Positions 24,574 to 33,892 of a DNA stretch of 64,000 nucleotides are shown here, piece after piece. The notes under the pieces are model-generated. The model was not told the DNA's origin and searched no databases. It worked only from the letters and a program-made list of their open reading frames with translations. The translations under genes were made by a program, and so were the position numbers. Position 1 is the stretch's first letter. The number at the start of each line of letters is the position of its first letter. The stretch is from Haloarcula rara (GTDB lineage Archaea > Halobacteriota > Halobacteria > Halobacteriales > Haloarculaceae): NCBI RefSeq assembly GCF_029338235.1, contig NZ_CP119786.1:1-64000 (forward strand), written 5' to 3'.

Positions 24574-25229
24574 GCATCGAGACCGGCCCGCCAGCCGACA
24601 TGCTGGCGGCCCACCCCGAGACGGCGTACTTCTGGGGCCGGGTCGCCGGCGACGGCGCGTGCGGACAGAACTGTGTCACCGTCCGGACGACCGACGAGAC
24701 CGCCGCTCGCCGGCTCGCGAGCGTCGCCGGCGCCGAGCGCACGGACCAGCGTATCGTCGAGCGCCAGTACGCCCACGACACCTCGATTACCCGCCGGGAG
24801 GAGGAGTACACGGTCCAGGTCGTCGGGCCCCTGGCCGAACGGGCCAGCGGGGCGCTGGGACTGCCCTTCGAGGGAGAGTCCGGCGGCTACCGGCTGGACC
24901 CGCTGGCCGACTACGACCGGCAGCTGCTCCGCGGGCTCGTGGAGGGCTGTGGGACGGTCTGTTTCAAGTCAGACGACGACGCCGTCGGCCTCTCCTTCGT
25001 TCACGAGAGCCGGGGCCTCCTCCGGACGATACAGTCGCTGCTCGAGGATATCCCGGTCGCGGCTCCCTACGACGACTGCAGCGACGCCTCCTCGGGGTAC
25101 TGGTTCGGTGTCGACGACGACGCCGTCCCCGCCGTCGGCGAGTGGCTCTACGAGGGGAGCGAATCGAGCGGGCTCTTCGCCCCGAGCCGTCGGCGCAAGC
25201 TCCGCAAGAGCATCGAACGAGTCCGATGA
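24570..25229 (+). CDS. LAGLIDADG-homing-endonuclease-like protein in the cobalamin operon
   Basis: 219 residues. Two repeats follow the LAGLIDADG layout: TAYFWGRVAGDGACGQNCVTVRT (about residues 18-40) and QLLRGLVEGCGTVCFKSDDDAVGL (about 122-145), each a helix ending in an acidic or Gly turn before a strand. RTIQSLLEDIPVA and YWFGVDDDAVPAVGEWLYEG fit later helices of the fold. The active acidic residues look altered (Asp in the first, Gly-Cys-Gly in the second). Overlaps both neighbours by 4 bp, so it is a fixed operon member rather than a mobile intein. Its role is unknown, perhaps regulatory, like WhiA. Confidence 0.6.
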   Translation: MSIETGPPADMLAAHPETAYFWGRVAGDGACGQNCVTVRTTDETAARRLASVAGAERTDQRIVERQYAHDTSITRREEEYTVQVVGPLAERASGALGLPFEGESGGYRLDPLADYDRQLLRGLVEGCGTVCFKSDDDAVGLSFVHESRGLLRTIQSLLEDIPVAAPYDDCSDASSGYWFGVDDDAVPAVGEWLYEGSESSGLFAPSRRRKLRKSIERVR

Positions 25230-26449
25230 GCGAAGCGACCACCGCTCCCGAGGGCCTCGATGACGAGGCTATCCTGCTTGCGGGGCACGGCTCCCGCCGC
25301 GAAAAATCAAACGAGCAGGTCCGCGAACTGGCCGCCGAACTCGAAGGGCGGCTCGGTATCCCGGTCGACGCCGCCTTCCTCGAGCTGGCCGAGCCGGCCA
25401 TCGACGACGCCATCGCCGGGCTCGCAGCCACTGTCTCGCAGGTGACGGTCGTCCACCTCTCGCTGTTTGCGGCCAGCCACGTCAAGAACGACGTGCCCCT
25501 GGCTGTCACGCAGGCCCGCGAGCGCCATCCGGAGCTGACCATCAACAACGGCGCGCATCTGGGCGTCCACCCGGCCATTCTGGACCTGCTGGACGACCGA
25601 GCAGCGGCCGTCGAGGCCGAACTCGGCGTGGACCGAGAGGCCGACGACGTCGCCGTCGTCGTCTGTGCGCGTGGCTCCTCGGATCCCGACGCCAACGCCG
25701 ACGTCCACAAGCTCGCGCGGCTGCTGTACGAGGGACGGGACTTCGGCCGCGTCGAGGCCTCATTCATCGGCGTCACCGAGCCACTCCTCGATGAGACCCT
25801 TCACGACGTGGCCAAGACACGTCCCGACGCCGTCGTCGTCCTGCCGTACATGCTCGGTGACGGCGTGCTGACGGGCCGTATCAAGGACGGTGCCCGCGAG
25901 TTCGACGAGGAGTACCCCTACGTCGATGCCGGCTTCGGTGAACCGCTGGGGACAGACCACAGGCTGCTGGACGTGCTGGGCGACCGCTGGCAGGAGGCCC
26001 GTACGGGGAGCGTCGAGATGTCCTGTGACACCTGCAAGTACAAGGTCGAACTCGACGGCTACGAGGACGACACCGGGGGCGCCCGGGCGATGTTGCGGGC
26101 GCTGACCCACCAGGCCGAACACGAAGACCGCGAGGACGTCGACGACGACCCACACGTCCACGACGCGCCCGAGAAACACGTCGCCGTCTGTACGAACCAG
26201 ACCTGCGCCGCCGACGGCGCGCCCGCCGTGCTCGAACGGCTGCGCCAGGCCGCCCGCGACAGCGACCACTGCGACGCTCGTATCACCCGGTCGTCCTGTC
26301 TGGGTCGCTGTGGCGAGGGGCCGATGGTCGCGGTCTACCCCGACGGGGTCTGGTACGGCGACGTCGGCGAGGACGACGCCGACCGACTCGTCGCCGACCA
26401 TCTGGACCGGGACCGCATCGTGAGCGAACTGGTCGACCAGACGCTGTAA
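25226..26449 (+). CDS. cbiX: Sirohydrochlorin cobaltochelatase CbiX with C-terminal 2Fe-2S ferredoxin-like domain
   Basis: 407 residues. Two tandem CbiX half-domains: AILLAGHGSRREKSNEQVR with metal-binding His, VVHLSLFAASHVKNDVPLAV, then VVVCARGSSDPDANADVHKLA and VVVLPYMLGDGVLTGRI. Residues about 265-300 add CDTCKYK. The C-terminal 100 residues (VAVCTNQTCAADGAPAVLERL, SSCLGRCGEGPMVAVYPDGVWYGDV) form a thioredoxin-like 2Fe-2S domain. It inserts cobalt into sirohydrochlorin at the start of the anaerobic-type route. ATG 25226 overlaps the upstream stop. Confidence 0.92.
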   Translation: MSEATTAPEGLDDEAILLAGHGSRREKSNEQVRELAAELEGRLGIPVDAAFLELAEPAIDDAIAGLAATVSQVTVVHLSLFAASHVKNDVPLAVTQARERHPELTINNGAHLGVHPAILDLLDDRAAAVEAELGVDREADDVAVVVCARGSSDPDANADVHKLARLLYEGRDFGRVEASFIGVTEPLLDETLHDVAKTRPDAVVVLPYMLGDGVLTGRIKDGAREFDEEYPYVDAGFGEPLGTDHRLLDVLGDRWQEARTGSVEMSCDTCKYKVELDGYEDDTGGARAMLRALTHQAEHEDREDVDDDPHVHDAPEKHVAVCTNQTCAADGAPAVLERLRQAARDSDHCDARITRSSCLGRCGEGPMVAVYPDGVWYGDVGEDDADRLVADHLDRDRIVSELVDQTL

Positions 26450-26474
26450 GTAACACCACAACAATACGATACCT

Positions 26475-26846
26475 ATGAGCTGCTACGAAATCGAGGCCCT
26501 TCGACTCGGCCTCATGAACGTTCTCGGTACCGAAGACGACCACGCGCGCCAGCACGCCGAACAGGAGCTGGAGGGGCACATGACCGGCCCCATCGAGGCG
26601 CTCGCGAACGCGGAGACGCTCGCCGCCATCGAGCGCCACCTCGACGCCGCCCTCGTCGACCTCGAAGAGGGGATCGCCCGCACGGACAGCGACAGCGCGG
26701 AGTACGACTACATGCGTGGCCGGCTCGTCGCCGTCAGGGACGCCGAACGCGCCGTGAGCCGCATCACCGCCCAGGGCGAGAGCGTTCTCGACGGTCTGGG
26801 CGAGGCCCACGACGTGCTCCACGAGGCGTTCCCAGTCGATGAGTGA
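26475..26846 (+). CDS. DUF3209 family protein
   Basis: 123 residues, helical and acidic. The start MSCYEIEALRLGLMNVLG and the TDSDSAEYDYMRGRLVAVRDAE helix match the DUF3209 family of haloarchaeal cobalamin clusters. It is 25 bp after cbiX and overlaps the following gene by 8 bp, so it is part of the operon. No function is known; restriction to cobalamin clusters suggests an accessory role in corrin synthesis or cobalt handling. Confidence 0.8.
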   Translation: MSCYEIEALRLGLMNVLGTEDDHARQHAEQELEGHMTGPIEALANAETLAAIERHLDAALVDLEEGIARTDSDSAEYDYMRGRLVAVRDAERAVSRITAQGESVLDGLGEAHDVLHEAFPVDE

Positions 26847-28116
26847 GCAGGCGTCGGCGGCACCGCTGGGCGAGATTCCCCCGGCTCGTTCCCGACAGCA
26901 GGGTCGCCGCTCGGCCGTCACGCTTTCCGACGGGCTGGCCGTCGTCGGGACACACGAGGGCACCCTGCTGGGCTTCGATGTGGGCGGGAACGGACCGCCG
27001 ACGAACCGGTGGCGGCAGGCGACGTCGGGCGAGCCCAGCGTCGTCGCCGCGACGCCCTTCGGTGGCGTCCACTCCGGCGGCGGTCGCCGCTCCGCGTCTC
27101 GGGCCGTCGGAGGCGTGGTCGTCGGCGAGCGCAGCGCCCGCGGCGCGGTTCGCTGTCACGACCGCGACGGCACCCTCCGGTGGCGGTACGACACCTGCAG
27201 TGACGTGGGCGACCCCCAGTCCGACACCCGCTTTTGCAAGCCGTTCGTCGCGGGGCTGGTCACCGACGGCGACCGGTGTTACGCGGCCGCCAGGCGGTAC
27301 GAGCGCCGGCCCGACCAGGCGACCGAACGCCACTTCGAGAGCGTCGTCTACGCGTTCGGGGCCGACGGAACGGTCGAGTGGACCTACCACACGGACGCGT
27401 CACCGATTTCGCTGTCGGTCCGGGAGGACCGCCTCGCCGTCGCCTACAACCGGTGTCCCGGGGACCACCAGCACGGTCTCGTCGTGCTCGACGCTATCGA
27501 CGGGACGCCGCGGTGGATGTGGGATCCGGGGACCGACGGCCAGCGTCGCGTCGGCGACGTGGCCCTCCTCGAGGACGGGGCGATCCTCACGAGCCACGGC
27601 GACTACCACGGCTACCGTCTCGGGCCAGACGGCGCGGAACGGTGGCGTCTCCCGCTTGCGACACCGGACGCTATCGACGGCGAAGTCGTGTACGCCTATC
27701 CGAATCACGTCCACGCCACGGCGTCGGGCGCGGTGTTCGTCACTGGGAACACCTACCCCGAAGACGGCCGTGAGACCGATGTCCGTCACCCCGAGGAACA
27801 CACTGCGGTCGGTGTCTCGCTCGACGGACACAGACGCTGGTCGGCCGACGTGGTCGGCTTCGCCAGCGGGCTCGGCGCCGACGGCGACCTGCTGGCCGTA
27901 CCGGGCGCCCAGCATTTCCGCGACAGGGACGGCGACACGCACGCGCTCCGCGTTTTCGATATCGCTACCGGCCACCTCGAAACGTTCGAGACGGCGGGCG
28001 TCGTGACCGCGGCAGCGGTGGACAGCGACACTCTCGTCGCCATAGAGGAGCCGGTCGTCTACCACGACGAGGGCCGCGAGCGGGGGGCCTACCGGCTCCA
28101 CCGGACCGGCCGATAA
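26839..28116 (+). CDS. PQQ-like beta-propeller protein at the end of the cobalamin operon
   Basis: 425 residues with repeated blade motifs such as GLAVVGTHEGTLLGFDV, GTLRWRYDT, GTVEWTYHTDASPISLSV, GTPRWMWDPG and AERWRLPLATPDAIDGE, each a strand set ending in a Trp-rich turn as in PQQ/BamB-type propellers. No signal peptide, so it is probably cytoplasmic. It begins 8 bp before the DUF3209 stop. The link to cobalamin is conserved position only; a scaffold or substrate-carrier role is a guess. Confidence 0.75.
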   Translation: MSEQASAAPLGEIPPARSRQQGRRSAVTLSDGLAVVGTHEGTLLGFDVGGNGPPTNRWRQATSGEPSVVAATPFGGVHSGGGRRSASRAVGGVVVGERSARGAVRCHDRDGTLRWRYDTCSDVGDPQSDTRFCKPFVAGLVTDGDRCYAAARRYERRPDQATERHFESVVYAFGADGTVEWTYHTDASPISLSVREDRLAVAYNRCPGDHQHGLVVLDAIDGTPRWMWDPGTDGQRRVGDVALLEDGAILTSHGDYHGYRLGPDGAERWRLPLATPDAIDGEVVYAYPNHVHATASGAVFVTGNTYPEDGRETDVRHPEEHTAVGVSLDGHRRWSADVVGFASGLGADGDLLAVPGAQHFRDRDGDTHALRVFDIATGHLETFETAGVVTAAAVDSDTLVAIEEPVVYHDEGRERGAYRLHRTGR

Positions 28117-28228
28117 CTCCGGGACAGGCGACTCGTCCCGTCGGTAGGCTACATACAGCGGGGCTGGCAACCGCTTTGCCGGAGCACATCACAACAGGGT
28201 GGCCGCGTGGTTCGGCTTCGGCCAATTC

Positions 28229-28244
28229 CCCTTACCTGTAAGGG
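28229..28244. promoter_or_regulatory. 16-bp inverted repeat CCCTTAC-CT-GTAAGGG
   Basis: Two 7-bp arms with a 2-bp centre, in the intergenic region after the cobalamin operon and 44 bp before the next ATG at 28288. It could be an operator for the downstream gene or part of a terminator. No T-run follows. Confidence 0.35.
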
Positions 28245-28287
28245 TGTGTGGTGAGTACTATGGCATCCCTTCTTATAGGCAAGAACG

Positions 28288-28566
28288 ATGCGTATGCAAC
28301 AGACCGATTCGCCCACCGATAGCAGTCCGGACCCGGAGACCTGGCTGCTCTCGAATCTCCCGCACACGACCTTCTCTGAGGACGCCTTCGCCTACCTGGA
28401 CACCGGAAGCGGACACAGCACGCAGTTTTACTCTGTCGAATGGCTGGCCGAGGAGTTCGGCGAGATAATCGCAAACGCGGACCATCCCAAACAGCAACTT
28501 CTCACTGCGGCACTCGAGGACGTGCCAGCGGAACTAAGGCGGCTATTCGGGCAGATAGATGAGTAG
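28288..28566 (+). CDS. Small acidic haloarchaeal protein, unknown
   Basis: 92 residues, acidic, predicted mostly helical (LAEEFGEIIANADHPKQQLLTAALEDV). No domain recognised and no cysteine or membrane segment. ATG 28288 and 28294 are both possible; a TATA-like CTTCTTATAGG lies near 28271-28281. It stands between the cobalamin operon and the kinase gene. Confidence 0.55.
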   Translation: MRMQQTDSPTDSSPDPETWLLSNLPHTTFSEDAFAYLDTGSGHSTQFYSVEWLAEEFGEIIANADHPKQQLLTAALEDVPAELRRLFGQIDE

Positions 28567-28616
28567 GCGGCGTCCAGCCACGAGAACGGTTGTGCAAACG
28601 TTCCGCGGCCAGAGAG

Positions 28617-28627
28617 ATATTATATAC
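28617..28627 (+). promoter_or_regulatory. TATA box of the kinase transcript
   Basis: ATATTATATAC is centred about 27 bp before the ATG at 28648, where a leaderless mRNA would begin. Confidence 0.45.
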
Positions 28628-28647
28628 CGACAGAACGTGAGTGTATC

Positions 28648-28758
28648 ATGAACGGACTGGCTTCGCTCCGGGCCGGCCCAGTAGGCGGGCCTGGGAACCG
28701 AGAGAGTGCTGTCGCTGTCGGCGTGATGTGTCCTCCGAGAGGCGTCGATGAGTACTGA
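28648..28758 (+). CDS. 36-codon leader frame upstream of the histidine kinase
   Basis: ATG 28648 is at the predicted transcript start. The frame reads a Gly/Pro-rich peptide (MNGLASLRAGPVGG...) and stops at 28756-28758, overlapping the kinase start (28748) by 11 bp. It may couple translation onto the kinase. No similarity recognised; small size makes it uncertain. Confidence 0.35.
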   Translation: MNGLASLRAGPVGGPGNRESAVAVGVMCPPRGVDEY

Positions 28759-31700
28759 TTCCGGGGCTCCTGCGAGCGACACTGACGCCGTTTACGGGGC
28801 TCTCGACCGCGTCGACGAAGCCGTCTGTGCTGTCGACACGGAGTGGCAGTTCACGTTCGTCAACGCCGAGGCCGGGGCGTTGCTGGGACGTGGGCCCGAG
28901 GAGCTTCTCGAGACGACCATCTGGGACGCCGTCCCGCATGTCGGGGACGGTCGCGTCGGCGGGAAGCTCCGGGAGGCCATGCGGACACAGGCTCCGGTGC
29001 GATTCGAGAGCTACAGCGAGGAGCGCGAGCGGTGGTTCAGGGTCCGAATCTATCCGTCTGAGGACGGACTCACCGCGTTTTTCTACGATATCACCGACGA
29101 ACGGGGCGCCGCGCTCGACCGACAGCGGCAACGGCGCCTCTTCGAGACCGTTTTCGAAGGCACAGAGGACGCGCTGGTCGTCGCCGACAGCGACCGGTGC
29201 ATCACGGATTTCAATCCCGCTGCGGCCCAGCTCTTTGGATACGATGTGGCCGATGTCGTCGGGGAATCGATAGCGATTCTGTACACTGACCCGTCTGATT
29301 TCAGGCGTCAGGGCGCCGAGCGGTTCACCGAGCAAGGGTACGACGGAACCGAGACCTACGTCGTCGAGTACCAGCGTGCCGATGGGACCACCTTCGAGGG
29401 TGAGACACTCGGGACGCCCCTGCAGGCCACCGACGGCGAGACGCTGGCCTCACTGTTGTCGGTCAGAGACGCGAGTGCACGCATCGAGTGGGCCCAACAG
29501 GTCGAGGCCCGCACGGACGCGCTCCAGGCCTTCCACGATATCACGACGGACGACTCCCGACCGTCCGCGGAGCAAATCGCTGCGCTGCTCGAACTGGGGG
29601 CCGACCACCTGGGACTTGACGCCGGGGTGCTCTCGTCGGTGGCCGACGGCGCGTCAACGGTCGAATACGCCTACGGTCCCGACGGCCTCGCCCAGCCGGG
29701 CGACCGGGTCGACACGGCCTATCTCGTCGGTACCGATGACCTGGTGGCCGTGTCTGCTGTCGAGGCGAGCGACCGGTCGCCGGGTGACACAGACGGGTCC
29801 TACATCGGGACCAGCGTCGTCGTTGACGGCGACCGATACGGGGCCCTCGAGTTCACCGGGGCGACGGAGCGGTCGGAGCCGTTCACCGAGGGTGAGAAGA
29901 CGTTCGTCCGCGTGCTCGCACAGTGGGTGGGCAAGGAGCTCAGCCGCCAGCAGAACAAGGAACGGGCCGCTGCGAACCGCGACCGGCTCCGACAGATTAT
30001 CGACCTCCTGCCACAGCTCGTGTTCGCCAAGAACAGGGACAACGAGTACATACTGGCGAACCAGGCGACGGCGGATGCCAACGGTCTGCCCGTCGCGGAA
30101 ATCGAGGGGGCGACCGACAGCGACCTCGTCTCGTCGCCGGCCGAGGCCAGACAGTTCCAGGCGGACGATATCGCCGTCATCGAGTCCGGCGAGCGAAAGG
30201 AGATCGCAGCCGAACCGATGACTGTCGCTACCGGTGAGACACGGACGTTCAAGACGACGAAGATTCCGTACGACCCGGTCGGCAACAGCGACGAGGCGGT
30301 GCTGGGAATCGCGACGGACATCACGGCGGCAAAAGAGCGCGAGCGAGAACTCGAGGAGACCACACAGCGGCTCACCGTCGCCCTCGCTGGGACGAACGCG
30401 GGCGTCTGGGAGCTGAATCTGGACACCAAAAGCGTGGTCTACACCGATTCGATGAAACAGCTCTTCGGGCTTGCGTCGGGGGCCACGGAGAGCACCTTCG
30501 CGGAGTTCATCGACCTCGTCCACGAGGACGACCGCGCGACGGTGCGTGATTCCCTGCAGCAGATACGCGAGGACGGCGACACGTTGCAGATAGAGTATCG
30601 GGTGAGGCAGGACGACGGCAACTGGATGTGGGTCGAAGCCCGCGCCGAGTTGCTCGCAGGCACTGAGACGGCCCGCCGACTGGTCGGTATCGCGACCGAC
30701 ATCACCGAGCGAAAGGAGCGTGACGCCGAAATCGAGCTCCAGTCGGCGGCGATGGAGGTGGCGATGGACGGCATCGCCATCCTCGACGATGACGAGTACG
30801 TCTACATGAACGAGGCCCACGCGGCTATCTTCGACTACGACCCCGACGAGCTCGTCGGTGCGGAGTGGCGAGACGTCTACGGTGGGGACGAGATAGCGCG
30901 CCTCCAGAAGGAGGTGTTCCCGGTGCTCGCGGACGCTGGTGAGTGGCGCGGGGAGACTCTCGGGCGGAAACGCGACGGCACGTCGGTCCATCAGGACCTG
31001 GGGCTCTCGGTCCTCGAGAGCGGCGAGTTGATATGTACGAACCGTGATATCACGGCCCAGAAAGAGCGAGAGCGCGAGCTCCAGCGCCAGCGCAGCCAGC
31101 TCAGGGCGCTGTTCGACAAGTCCCCCGACGGTATCATCGTCCACGACGCCGAGGGGGCTATCCTGGACGTGAACGACACGGTCGTCGAATCGCTCGGGTA
31201 CGACCGTGAGCGGCTGTGTTCGATGTCGGTCGCCGATATCGAGGTCGGTATCGAACCGTCCGAACTCCGCGCTGTCTGGTCGGAGATGGACCGCGATGAC
31301 ATCCTGAAAGTCGAGAGCGAACACCGCCGACAGAACGGTGAGACGTTCCCGGTGGAGGTGTGGGTCAACAAGACCGAGGTCGACGGTGCGGAACGGTTCA
31401 TCGCCGTCGACCGGGATATCACTGAGCGGAAGCGACGCGAAGCGGAACTCCGGACGGTCAAGGAGCGACTCGACCTGGCCGTGGAAGGGGCAAACCTCGG
31501 CGTCTGGGACTGGGACATGGAGACTGACGAGGTCACGTTCAACCAGCAGTGGGCGTCGATGCTCGGCCTCTCACTGCCGGATATCGAACCGACACTCGAC
31601 ACCTGGGAAGACCGTGTCCATCCGGCCGATGTGGCTGCTGTCGAGGACGAACTCGGGGCACATATCGCCGGGGAGAAGGCGTTGTACGACTGCGAACACC

Positions 31701-33892
31701 GGATGGAGACGGAGAGCGGTGACTGGAAATGGATACGGGACGTCGGGAAAATCGTCGCCCGCGACGACGACGGCGCCCCGTCTCGTGCGGTCGGTATCCA
31801 CCTCGATATCACCGAGGAGAAGGAATCGAAGCTCAACCTGGAGGCCGAGCGGGATATGTTCGCCCAGGGGCCGGCCGTCGTGTTCAAGTGGCGCAACGAC
31901 GACGGCTGGCCGGTCGAGTACGTCTCCGGCAACGTCGCCGACACATTCGGCTACACCGCCGAGGAACTGGAGTCGGGTGCGGTCCCCTACGCGGACCTGA
32001 TTCACGACGACGACCTCGACCGAATCGCCGAGGAAGTCGGCGTCCAGAGCGACGGGACCGTCGACCGGTTCACCCACGAGCCCTACCGGATGGTGACCAG
32101 GAGCGGTCAGGTGCGCTGGGTCACAGACAACACCAAGATACTCCGTACCGACGGCGAGATAACCCACTATCTCGGGTATCTTATCGACATCACGGAACAG
32201 AAACGACTCGAGACATCTCTGCGGGAGAGCGAACAATCACTCCGGGAGCTCACCGAAATAGCGTCAGATACCGACCAGCCGTTCGAGGATAAGCTCCGAG
32301 CGCTGCTGGAACTGGGGACCGAACGGCTCGACATCCAGTACGGGTTCCTGAACCGAATGGAGCAGGGGACACAGCACATCGTGCAGGTGGTCGGGGACCA
32401 CCCCGACCTCCGGGCCGGTCGCTCCGTACCGGAATCGGAGACGTACTGCCGCAAAACCATAGAGCAGGAGGTGACGCTGGGCATCCGGGACGCGGTCGCC
32501 GAGGGCTGGGCGGACGACGCCGCCTACGAGCGGTCCGATCTGGGGTGTTACATCGGCGGGACCGTGACCGTCGACGGCGAAGCTTACGGAACGCTCTGTT
32601 TCGCGGACCGGGAGAGCCGTGACCACGCTTTCGACGAGACCGAGCGGGCGTTCGTCGAACTCCTCGTCCAGTGGATAAGCTACGAGCTGACCAGCGAGAC
32701 CTTCGAGCGGAAACTCCGCGATATCAACGAGACGGCACAGCAACTGATGACCGCGGAGTCGAAAGCCGAAATCGGCTCGCTGGTGGTCGAGAACGCGAAG
32801 TCGGTGCTCGACATGCAGATGACGGGTGTCTGGTGGTACGACGAGTCGACTGAACAGCTGGTCCCGGAGTGTATGAGCGAGGAGTCGGCGGCGTATATCA
32901 CGGAACAGCCGACGTTCGAGCGCGGGTCCGGGCTCGCCTGGGCGGCCTTCGACAGCGGAGAAGTCCGGGTGTACAACGACCTGTCGACGGCGTCCGGGCT
33001 CGTGAACCCGGACACGAAGCTCCGCTCGGAAGCGTCTGTCCCACTGGGCGAGCACGGTATCATGACCGCTGGGTCACTCGAGCCGCGGGCGTTCTCCGAG
33101 ACGGATATAAACCTGCTCGAAGTCCTCTCCTCGACGGTCGAAACGGCGCTGACCCGCGCGGAACGCGAGGCGGTGTTGCGCCGGACCCAGGCAGACCTCC
33201 AGCGGTCCAACCGTGAACTCGAACAGTTCGCGTACGCGGCCTCACACGACCTGCAAGAGCCTCTCAGGACTGTATCGAGCTATCTGACGCTCATCGAGCG
33301 GCGATACGGCCACGCGCTGGACGGTGACGCCAGTGAGTTCATCGAGTTCGCCGTCGACGGAGCCGACCGGATGCGCGAGATGATTCAGGCGCTCCTGACC
33401 TACTCTCGGGTCGGGACCAGCGACGACGCCTTCGAACCGGTCGCCCTCGCGGCGCTTTTCGACCGGGTGACCGACGGGCTCGAGGTGAAAATCGCCGAGA
33501 CTGACGCGACTGTGTCAGTCCCGGCGACGGCGGCCACTGTACGGGGTGCGGAGACCCAGCTCTTACAGCTCTTCCAGAACCTCGTCGAGAACGGTATCAA
33601 GTACAACACGGGGACCCCGGAGGTGGGTCTCGAAATCACGGAGACCGACGGGATGGTCAGCGTTGCCATCAGTGACAACGGCATCGGGATGGCCCCGGAC
33701 CAGACCGACGCCATCTTCGAGGTGTTCCAGCGGCTCCACACGAACGAGGAGTTCGAGGGGACGGGTATCGGCCTGTCTATCTGTCGGAAAATCGTCGACA
33801 GACACGGGGGCGATATCCGGGTCGAATCTTCGCCCGGAGACGGCTCCACGTTCACCGTGACGCTTCCGGCCGGTGGTGAGCGCAGTGAGTGA
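28748..33892 (+). CDS. Multi-PAS/GAF cytoplasmic sensor histidine kinase
   Basis: 1714 residues without membrane helices. Domains in order, approximate: PAS (14-120), PAS (128-235), GAF (240-395), six further PAS/PAC units (415-1160, several ending in a GIATDITxxKERE-like PAC tail), GAF (1165-1320), GAF (1325-1460), HisKA with His1500 in YAASHDLQEPLRTV, and HATPase with NLVENGIKYN, DNGIGM and GTGIGLSICRKIVDRHGG. Senses soluble signals and passes phosphate to a regulator. The next gene is a stand-alone receiver that begins 8 bp before the kinase ends. No chromophore site was identified. Confidence 0.93.
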   Translation: MSTDSGAPASDTDAVYGALDRVDEAVCAVDTEWQFTFVNAEAGALLGRGPEELLETTIWDAVPHVGDGRVGGKLREAMRTQAPVRFESYSEERERWFRVRIYPSEDGLTAFFYDITDERGAALDRQRQRRLFETVFEGTEDALVVADSDRCITDFNPAAAQLFGYDVADVVGESIAILYTDPSDFRRQGAERFTEQGYDGTETYVVEYQRADGTTFEGETLGTPLQATDGETLASLLSVRDASARIEWAQQVEARTDALQAFHDITTDDSRPSAEQIAALLELGADHLGLDAGVLSSVADGASTVEYAYGPDGLAQPGDRVDTAYLVGTDDLVAVSAVEASDRSPGDTDGSYIGTSVVVDGDRYGALEFTGATERSEPFTEGEKTFVRVLAQWVGKELSRQQNKERAAANRDRLRQIIDLLPQLVFAKNRDNEYILANQATADANGLPVAEIEGATDSDLVSSPAEARQFQADDIAVIESGERKEIAAEPMTVATGETRTFKTTKIPYDPVGNSDEAVLGIATDITAAKERERELEETTQRLTVALAGTNAGVWELNLDTKSVVYTDSMKQLFGLASGATESTFAEFIDLVHEDDRATVRDSLQQIREDGDTLQIEYRVRQDDGNWMWVEARAELLAGTETARRLVGIATDITERKERDAEIELQSAAMEVAMDGIAILDDDEYVYMNEAHAAIFDYDPDELVGAEWRDVYGGDEIARLQKEVFPVLADAGEWRGETLGRKRDGTSVHQDLGLSVLESGELICTNRDITAQKERERELQRQRSQLRALFDKSPDGIIVHDAEGAILDVNDTVVESLGYDRERLCSMSVADIEVGIEPSELRAVWSEMDRDDILKVESEHRRQNGETFPVEVWVNKTEVDGAERFIAVDRDITERKRREAELRTVKERLDLAVEGANLGVWDWDMETDEVTFNQQWASMLGLSLPDIEPTLDTWEDRVHPADVAAVEDELGAHIAGEKALYDCEHRMETESGDWKWIRDVGKIVARDDDGAPSRAVGIHLDITEEKESKLNLEAERDMFAQGPAVVFKWRNDDGWPVEYVSGNVADTFGYTAEELESGAVPYADLIHDDDLDRIAEEVGVQSDGTVDRFTHEPYRMVTRSGQVRWVTDNTKILRTDGEITHYLGYLIDITEQKRLETSLRESEQSLRELTEIASDTDQPFEDKLRALLELGTERLDIQYGFLNRMEQGTQHIVQVVGDHPDLRAGRSVPESETYCRKTIEQEVTLGIRDAVAEGWADDAAYERSDLGCYIGGTVTVDGEAYGTLCFADRESRDHAFDETERAFVELLVQWISYELTSETFERKLRDINETAQQLMTAESKAEIGSLVVENAKSVLDMQMTGVWWYDESTEQLVPECMSEESAAYITEQPTFERGSGLAWAAFDSGEVRVYNDLSTASGLVNPDTKLRSEASVPLGEHGIMTAGSLEPRAFSETDINLLEVLSSTVETALTRAEREAVLRRTQADLQRSNRELEQFAYAASHDLQEPLRTVSSYLTLIERRYGHALDGDASEFIEFAVDGADRMREMIQALLTYSRVGTSDDAFEPVALAALFDRVTDGLEVKIAETDATVSVPATAATVRGAETQLLQLFQNLVENGIKYNTGTPEVGLEITETDGMVSVAISDNGIGMAPDQTDAIFEVFQRLHTNEEFEGTGIGLSICRKIVDRHGGDIRVESSPGDGSTFTVTLPAGGERSE

